A DNA stretch of 10,291 nucleotides, taken from Alphaproteobacteria bacterium. GTDB lineage: Bacteria > Pseudomonadota > Alphaproteobacteria > Reyranellales > Reyranellaceae. The position numbers and the translations under genes were made by a program. The DNA lies in the NCBI GenBank assembly GCA_005884705.1, contig VBAF01000026.1, positions 1 through 10,291 on the forward strand, given 5' to 3'. Numbering within the stretch: position 1 is the stretch's first letter; each line of letters starts with the position of its first letter. This document shows positions 5,686-10,291 of this stretch, piece by piece. The notes beneath the pieces were generated by a model. The model was given only the letters and a program-made list of their open reading frames with translations, was not told where the DNA came from and did no database searches.

Positions 5686-8600
5686 CTATGCGGCTGTTAC
5701 AGTATCGAATGATCGGACGCGCATTTCAAGTTGATCATAGAGTTGATGGGCCTTGAGGAGAAAGCTGCGGCACTTGTCCGGCTCGCCGCGCCCATGCTGC
5801 AGCCTCGCCAACTGAAAATGGATGTGAGCTACCTCCGGCCGCATCGCGTAGTCGTCGGAGATTTTTAAGGCGGTTTCACAGAGGCGCTCCGATTCGGGGC
5901 CGTACTCATGGTGCGACAATCGGATATCAACCAGGGCCCGCAATGCCAGCACGCGCAGTCCGTGGTAGGCATTGCGTCCTGAGAACTCGAGAGCACTGCG
6001 AACCTGATCCTCGCCGGCATCACGGCTGACTTGTGCCTGTAGGAGCCCGAGCAAGATTTCGGCCAGCGCCTGTGCGGGGTAAACGCCCATTTTATCGCTG
6101 GCAATCCTTGCTCTTTGCAGTGCCTCTCTGGCCGCTTCATACTCTTGCTTAAAGTAGTGGCAGCTGCCGATCAGAGCGTAGAACCATGGTAGCAGTCCCT
6201 GTATTCCTTTTTCCTGGCTAACGCCCAAGCCTTTTTCGAGCGCGTCCAACGCAGAGTCGTGCTCGCCCTGGATACAATAAACGTGGCCAAGAGCGAAATT
6301 GGCCATTGCGACGTCATAGGGATGCTGCGTTTCGCCCGCAATTTCCAAGGCTTCGGCGGCAAGGCGCGTTGCGTTCCGGAAATCTCCAAGATAGGCCTGC
6401 GATTCGGCAGTAATGCCCAGGGCGAAGACTGAAATCGTGCCTGTGCCCACTCTGAGATGCCGTAGCGTCGAGCTGATCGACGCAAGATGCGGCTCCAGCG
6501 TTTGGACCGCCTCCTTATAGCTGCCGTTTAGCTGGTAGGCCCACGTCAGGATTGAGGCCGCCGCCGCTACGCCCACGGGATTGCCAGCGGCGGTCGCCAA
6601 TTCAACCGCGGCCTTGCCATCTTCGATTGCGACCTCGACGTTGCCGTTGACGCAGTGCAACTGGCATCGCGTCGACTTGATCGAGGCAAGACTTGCATGC
6701 CGATGCTTCACGGCAAGTTCCTGAGCCTTGTCGAGGCAGGCGTGAAGCCCACTGTAGTGGCCCACGGCGTTGTAGATGTTGCGCAGGCTTAGCAATGCCT
6801 CGATATGATCCCCGACGATCTCACTGGCTGCTTCGACCCGTTCGGCAAATTGAAGTGCTTTCTCGAAGTGCCCCCGCGCTTCCTCGAACGCGCATCTGTC
6901 GAGCGCCTTGCGCCCGGAGCTGCAGGCGTAGCGAAAGGCCTTCGGCCAGACTTCGCTTTGGGCCGCGTGATACTCAAGCAGCTCGACATGCTCGGCGGCC
7001 CTATTCCCGTACGCACCCTCCAGACTGTCGACGACCGCAAGATGAGCCGCCTTGCGGCGCCCCTGGGTAAGGCTGCTGTAGGCAACTTCCTGCATCAGCA
7101 AGTGGAAGAAACTATATTCGACGTCGGGGGGCGCACTCGAACGCAGGACGATGTGTGATTTCTGAAGAGTGTCCATAGTGTTGCGCGCATCCGCCACCGA
7201 TCCACCCAGGACGTGGCTGAGCAACACCAAAGGAAATGTTCTGCCTATCACCGATGCCACCTGGACGGCATGCTTCAAATCGGGAGCAAGCCGATCCAGC
7301 CGAGCAGCCATGATTGATCGTATGGCTGGCGGCAGATCAGAACCTGAGGATATGCGGTTGACCGCGTTGGCCGCCAGCGACCGGCCGATTTCCTCGATGA
7401 ACAGTGGCGTGCCGCCCGCTCGCCGGACGATCGCATCGGCATCGACGGTGCCGAACGCGCCGGGCGGGGCCACATCCTCCAGCAAGCGGCGCGCCTCAGA
7501 CGATGGCAGCGGCTGCAGATCAACTACCTTTGATGATTTACAGATTGGTCCGTTCGACGCGAAATCCCGCCGACAAGTCAGTAACAGAACCGCCCGTGAC
7601 TTCTCCAGCCGGCTCGAAAGAATTCTCAGCAATGCCAGCGTTTCTGCATCGAACCATTGCACGTCTTCGAAGATGAGCGTGAGCGGCTCCGCCTCGGCCC
7701 CCCGTGCTATTAGAGATGCGAGCCCTTCCTGGATCGCGGCCCGGCGCGCAGGGGGATCGAGCGCCTTCCATTTTGGCTCTTCGACCGTCAGATCAAGAAG
7801 AGAATCGACGATCGGAATTAAGCTTTCGAAGTCGCTATTGAGGGAAAGGAGCCGGCGGCGGGCCTTTGCCCTGATCGTTACGTGGTCATCCGATTCATTA
7901 ATTGCGGACCACTTCCTCAACAGGCGGCTTACCGGCCAATAGGGTGTGTTTTGCGTCAAGGATGAACCGCAGGCATCCAGAATGATGCTGGTGCGAATCG
8001 GCTCCTGTCCCAGAAGCTCATGGACAAGCCGAGACTTGCCGATGCCGGGCTCCCCGTGGACTTCAATGGTCTGACCGTTTCCCTGGAAGGCTGACTCGAC
8101 CCAACTCTGGAGCAGAGCGATCTCGCCATCACGCCCAACGAAACGGCTTAGGCCGGGCGCAGCCCTGATTTCCCAGCGTGTCCGAGCTTTGGAGCTATCC
8201 TTGAGCTCGAAGCACGAGACCGGCAGGCTGATACCTTTGACTCGTTGCGCGCCCAGCGGCGTTACGTTCACGAATCCTTCAGCCAGTCTTCTGGTAGCGT
8301 CGGTTAAAACGGCGGAGCCAGGGCGGGCGATTTCCTCCATGCGTCTCGCCAGATGAACGGTCGATCCTATGACATCGTAGTCGATGGACAGATCGTTGCC
8401 GATCGATAGAACCAGCACCTCGCCGGAGTTCATACCGACTCGAACCTCGAGCGATCTCTCTCCCAACGCGGCGAGATTCTCGTTGATCGCCAGGGCGCTA
8501 TAGCATGCCCTAATGGCGTGGTCCTCATGAGCAAGCGGCGCACCGAAGAGCGCCATTACCCCGTCACCGAGGAAGCGGTTAACGACACCTTCGTATTTGT

Positions 8601-8904
8601 GGACGCCGTCGAGCATCGCGTCGAAGATCGGACGAAAACGTTTCGAGGCTTCCTCAGGGTCGAGGCGTTCGATCGCCTGAGTCGAATCTTTAATGTCGGC
8701 AAACAACACAGTTATAAGTTTTCTTTCGCCTTCCATCGAGTCGCGCGAGGCCAGTATGCGCTCCGTCAGATGTGGCGGCGTGTAGTTGATCGGCAGAAAC
8801 TCACGCACTCGGAGCGGCGAGCTGTCCAACGCCCTGCCGCACTGGAAGCAAAATCGATGTTCGCGCCCTACTCCGGCGCCACACGACGGGCATTTCTGGT
8901 CCAT
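5686..8904 (-). CDS. Zinc ribbon / class III cyclase / AAA-type ATPase / TPR multidomain regulator
   Basis: A 1072-residue cytoplasmic protein. A double-CxxC zinc ribbon has Cys5, Cys8, Cys19 and Cys22. Residues about 60-235 form a class III nucleotidyl cyclase homology domain: FADIKDST with metal-ligand Asp70, GDGVMALFG with Asp114, and DYDVIGSTVHLARR. In the last motif the usual transition-state Asn is His184 while Arg188 is kept, and the usual purine-selecting Lys is Arg110. A P-loop ATPase follows (FVGRDGEI near 255; Walker A GEPGIGKS at 284-291; Walker B LIFEDVQW at 410-417). From about 650 to the end are TPR-like helical repeats. The architecture matches a widespread, mostly uncharacterised family in soil alphaproteobacteria. 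The ATG at 8904 has a perfect AGGAGG 6 bases upstream, so the longer open frame to 9015 is rejected. Cyclase activity is uncertain. Confidence 0.93.
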   Translation of the reverse strand: MDQKCPSCGAGVGREHRFCFQCGRALDSSPLRVREFLPINYTPPHLTERILASRDSMEGERKLITVLFADIKDSTQAIERLDPEEASKRFRPIFDAMLDGVHKYEGVVNRFLGDGVMALFGAPLAHEDHAIRACYSALAINENLAALGERSLEVRVGMNSGEVLVLSIGNDLSIDYDVIGSTVHLARRMEEIARPGSAVLTDATRRLAEGFVNVTPLGAQRVKGISLPVSCFELKDSSKARTRWEIRAAPGLSRFVGRDGEIALLQSWVESAFQGNGQTIEVHGEPGIGKSRLVHELLGQEPIRTSIILDACGSSLTQNTPYWPVSRLLRKWSAINESDDHVTIRAKARRRLLSLNSDFESLIPIVDSLLDLTVEEPKWKALDPPARRAAIQEGLASLIARGAEAEPLTLIFEDVQWFDAETLALLRILSSRLEKSRAVLLLTCRRDFASNGPICKSSKVVDLQPLPSSEARRLLEDVAPPGAFGTVDADAIVRRAGGTPLFIEEIGRSLAANAVNRISSGSDLPPAIRSIMAARLDRLAPDLKHAVQVASVIGRTFPLVLLSHVLGGSVADARNTMDTLQKSHIVLRSSAPPDVEYSFFHLLMQEVAYSSLTQGRRKAAHLAVVDSLEGAYGNRAAEHVELLEYHAAQSEVWPKAFRYACSSGRKALDRCAFEEARGHFEKALQFAERVEAASEIVGDHIEALLSLRNIYNAVGHYSGLHACLDKAQELAVKHRHASLASIKSTRCQLHCVNGNVEVAIEDGKAAVELATAAGNPVGVAAAASILTWAYQLNGSYKEAVQTLEPHLASISSTLRHLRVGTGTISVFALGITAESQAYLGDFRNATRLAAEALEIAGETQHPYDVAMANFALGHVYCIQGEHDSALDALEKGLGVSQEKGIQGLLPWFYALIGSCHYFKQEYEAAREALQRARIASDKMGVYPAQALAEILLGLLQAQVSRDAGEDQVRSALEFSGRNAYHGLRVLALRALVDIRLSHHEYGPESERLCETALKISDDYAMRPEVAHIHFQLARLQHGRGEPDKCRSFLLKAHQLYDQLEMRVRSFDTVTAA

Positions 8905-8910
8905 TCGCTG

Positions 8911-8930
8911 CCTCCTACCGTGCTTGGTAG
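8911..8930 (-). promoter_or_regulatory. Strong Shine-Dalgarno overlapped by a small hairpin, cyclase-ATPase gene
   Basis: On the minus strand AGGAGG (8916-8911) lies 6 bases before the ATG at 8904 and fixes the start. CTACC (8930-8926) can pair with GGTAG (8919-8915) around a 6-base loop, and this stem takes up the first two bases of AGGAGG. The stem is only 5 bp, so any control of translation is speculative. Confidence 0.5.
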
Positions 8931-9173
8931 CCTCCCTCCAGCTATTGCGGCGCACTACGAGAGCGAAAGTATATTTGACGACGACTGCATGCGGTGAGTG
9001 ACTGGACCCGATCACTTGAGCAAGAAGCTGGCATCTCGCCCCGCAAGGCTGGCTGAAACGTTATCATCCGATTGGGCCTATTGGCGATGGAGATCTCACG
9101 GCCGCATTGGCGGACCGAAGGTCTCACATGAGTTGCCCGCGTCCGCCCAACTCCCCGAAATATCGGCACTCCG

Positions 9174-9194
9174 GCCACACAAGGAAAATGTGGC
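9174..9194 (-). terminator. Hairpin just downstream of tRNA-Gln
   Basis: GCCACA (9174-9179) and TGTGGC (9189-9194) form a perfect 6-bp stem with a 9-base loop, starting 18 bases after the tRNA 3' end in the direction of tRNA transcription. No T-run follows, so it is a weak candidate for a terminator or a processing stem. Confidence 0.25.
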
Positions 9195-9211
9195 GTGAGG
9201 ACTGGCCTCGC

Positions 9212-9286
9212 TGGCTGGGGCGCCAGGATTCGAACCTGGGAATGGAGGAATCAAAATCCTCTGCCTTACCACTTGGCTACGCCCCA
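9212..9286 (-). tRNA. tRNA-Gln (anticodon TTG)
   Basis: A complete 75-nt cloverleaf on the minus strand: acceptor TGGGGCG/CGCCCCA, D arm GCC/GGC, anticodon stem GAGGA/TCCTC with loop TTTTGAT, variable loop of 5, and T arm CCAGG-TTCGAAT-CCTGG. The anticodon TTG at 9254-9252 reads CAA and, by wobble, CAG glutamine codons. The discriminator G73 and the CCA end (9214-9212) are encoded in the DNA. The weak first pair is typical of bacterial glutamine tRNAs. It lies 60 bp after the flavin reductase gene on the same strand; TATCTT at 9306-9301 could be its own -10 box. Its 3' end faces the lower-GC region, the side on which tRNA-targeting integrative elements insert. Confidence 0.97.
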
Positions 9287-9346
9287 GCAGGCGGCGGCGG
9301 AAGATAGTGGGTTCGGCGGCGACGCGCTAGACGGCTCGGCTGCGGT

Positions 9347-9862
9347 TCACGCAGCCTGCAGCGCCTTTTTCAGCAAGTCGCCATGCACGAAGCTGCCATC
9401 GCAATAGAGCAGCGCATGCGCCTCGGGATCGAGGGCCAGGTCGACGATCTCGCCGAGATAGATGGTGTGCGTACCGGCCGACAGCTTGGTCACCAGCCGG
9501 CAGTCGAACGACACCGGGCAGCCCTTCAGCACGGGCGCGCCGGTCGACAGGCTCGACCATTCGCCCATGTCGTGGAAGCGCTCGTCGCCTTCGACCCCGT
9601 CCATGCCGGCGAAGCGCTCGGCAATCTTGCGATGGGCGGGGCTCAGAATATTGACGCAGAAGAAGCCGGCCTCGCCGATCGGGTCGTGCGCCGAGGCCGA
9701 CTTGTTGACGCAGACCAGGAGCTGCGGCGGCTCGGCCGACACCGAGCAGACCGCCGTGGCAGTGAGCCCGCCCCGCAGCTCATGGTGACGGGTGGTGATC
9801 AGGGTGACGCTCGCCGCGAGGTGACGCATGCCCTTCTTGAAGGCAGCCGCATCGATGCTCAT
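9347..9862 (-). CDS. Short-chain flavin reductase (HpaC-like)
   Basis: A 171-residue protein starting MSIDAAAFKKGMRHLAAS, of the normal length for the flavin reductase-like FMN-binding family. Typical blocks are visible: VTLITTRHHE after the first helix (19-28), the flavin-binding stretch TATAVCSVSAEPPQLLVCV at 34-52, the loop SPAHRKIAERFAG at 74-86, GTHTIYLGEIVDL at 130-142, and the closing LLYCDGSFV at 151-159. Family members use NAD(P)H to reduce free FMN or FAD and pass it to a partner monooxygenase; no such monooxygenase is in the window, so the partner is unknown. A longer in-frame start at 9952 adds an Arg/Pro-rich leader unlike the family, so the ATG at 9862 is preferred, though no clear Shine-Dalgarno is seen. 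It is divergent from the CHAD gene. Confidence 0.9.
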   Translation of the reverse strand: MSIDAAAFKKGMRHLAASVTLITTRHHELRGGLTATAVCSVSAEPPQLLVCVNKSASAHDPIGEAGFFCVNILSPAHRKIAERFAGMDGVEGDERFHDMGEWSSLSTGAPVLKGCPVSFDCRLVTKLSAGTHTIYLGEIVDLALDPEAHALLYCDGSFVHGDLLKKALQAA

Positions 9863-10020
9863 GGCCCGGAGTCTAGGCCAGCGGGGCCGCAAGCCGCCAC
9901 CCCGCAACGCCGCTAACTGCCCGGCCGGCCGGCGAAATTCGCCCGATGACACAAAACCTTCATCGGACTGACGTTGTTTGCGGTTGCCCGGCGGCCCTCG
10001 CCGGGTAGGTTTCGCCCTGC
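9863..10020. promoter_or_regulatory. Divergent intergenic region with two palindromes (flavin reductase / CHAD gene)
   Basis: This 158-bp gap between divergent starts has a 13-bp palindrome GGCGAAATTCGCC (9931-9943; 6-bp arms around one base) that could be an operator, and a perfect 7-bp hairpin CCCGGCG/CGCCGGG with a 5-base loop (9987-10005) ending 15 bases before the CHAD start. The hairpin has no T-run, so it is more likely a leader structure or operator than a terminator. No confident promoter boxes were found. Confidence 0.4.
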
Positions 10021-10291
10021 ATGTCCACCCTGGCCCCCGACACCCCGCCCGATCAGGCGTTGCGGCAGATCGTGGCGGAGTGCCAGGGCGATCTTGTCCG
10101 GCATCGCGCCACCGTGCTGGCGTCGCGCCGGTCCGCCGGCATCCATCAGGCCCGCGTGGCGCTGCGCCGGCTGCGCGCCGCCCTCACCCTGTTTCGCGGC
10201 GCCGTTGGGGCCGATGAGGCGCGGCTGGTCCGGGCGATGGCGGCCGAAGCCAAGTGGCTCGCCGGCGAGTGTGCGCCGGCCCGCGACCTGC
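10021..10291 (+). CDS. CHAD-domain protein, N-terminal part only
   Basis: The first 90 residues of a protein that runs off the right edge, starting MSTLAPDTPPDQALRQI. The conserved CHAD helical motif IHQARVALRRLRAALTLFR appears at about residues 41-59, followed by KWLAGECAPARDL near the window end, which matches the family's second conserved stretch. CHAD domains are alpha-helical, rich in conserved His and Arg, and bind inorganic polyphosphate in the cell; they often sit next to or are fused with CYTH phosphatase domains. No CYTH domain precedes it here, so this looks like a stand-alone CHAD protein unless one follows. An in-frame TAG at 10006-10008 makes the ATG at 10021 the earliest possible ATG start. 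Confidence 0.85.
   Translation, partial: MSTLAPDTPPDQALRQIVAECQGDLVRHRATVLASRRSAGIHQARVALRRLRAALTLFRGAVGADEARLVRAMAAEAKWLAGECAPARDL

Larger units (their letters stand above)
8905..9211. other. Intergenic region between tRNA-Gln and cyclase-ATPase gene
   Basis: This 307-bp stretch holds no convincing gene. Both strands contain short open frames (66-78 codons) with no recognisable motif. It should carry the promoter of the cyclase-ATPase gene: TATACT at 8973-8968 on the minus strand is a fair -10 candidate about 63 bases before the ATG, but no matching -35 box is seen. If the low-GC genes came in by integration at the tRNA, a junction would lie here, yet I found no integrase fragment. Confidence 0.5.

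Noticed and set aside
7169..7942. Plus-strand open frame of 257 codons opposite the cyclase-ATPase gene
   Set aside because: Ser/Arg-rich antisense shadow of the ATPase domain, which has clear Walker motifs on the other strand.
8998..9198. Small open frames in the tRNA-to-cyclase gap as an integrase or novel small protein
   Set aside because: No motif, no ribosome site, and no resemblance to tyrosine recombinase signatures (no R-H-R-Y pattern).
1..10291. CRISPR arrays, insertion sequences, rRNA
   Set aside because: No regularly spaced repeats, transposase motifs, terminal inverted repeats, or rRNA-like sequence were seen.

Overview
The window looks like chromosome of a GC-rich Gram-negative bacterium, most likely an alphaproteobacterium. 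This rests on three things: GC of about 70% in most genes (44 of 60 bases at 1801-1860), the gene families present, and a tRNA-Gln(TTG) of the usual proteobacterial form. Genus cannot be named from this sequence alone.

Layout. (1) Positions 1-1433, minus strand: a tightly packed set of a TauE/SafE-type membrane permease followed by two hotdog-fold (PaaI-like) thioesterases, the last cut by the window edge. (2) 1525-2415, plus: a LysR-type regulator divergent from that set, with an AT-rich 91-bp control region between them. (3) 2384-3811, minus: a DHA2-type (14-helix) MFS efflux transporter, convergent with the LysR gene and overlapping it by 32 bp. (4) 3840-4391, plus: a DUF488 protein whose start is only 28 bp from the transporter start. 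(5) 4388-4530, minus: a broken 3' remnant of an HxlR-family regulator. (6) About 4530-9200: a stretch of clearly lower GC (24 of 60 bases at 5581-5640) holding two minus-strand genes, a 1072-residue zinc ribbon / class III cyclase / AAA-type ATPase / TPR signalling protein and, 30 bp downstream, a DesA-like membrane fatty-acid desaturase. (7) 9212-9286, minus: tRNA-Gln(TTG). (8) 9347-9862, minus: a flavin reductase. (9) From 10021, plus: the start of a CHAD-domain protein.

How the parts may work together. The LysR protein probably controls the divergent permease-thioesterase operon; its relatives respond to small aromatic or organic acids, and both thioesterases would act on acyl-CoA substrates, so a small catabolic or detoxification unit is plausible. 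The cyclase-ATPase-TPR protein and the desaturase look like one transcription unit in which a large sensor or regulator is produced with a membrane-lipid-modifying enzyme.

The most notable point is that this lower-GC pair lies between the 3' end of a tRNA-Gln gene and a truncated regulator gene. That arrangement suggests acquisition by horizontal transfer at a tRNA site, but no integrase and no repeat of the tRNA 3' end were found, so this remains an inference. No CRISPR array, insertion sequence, rRNA or phage gene was seen.
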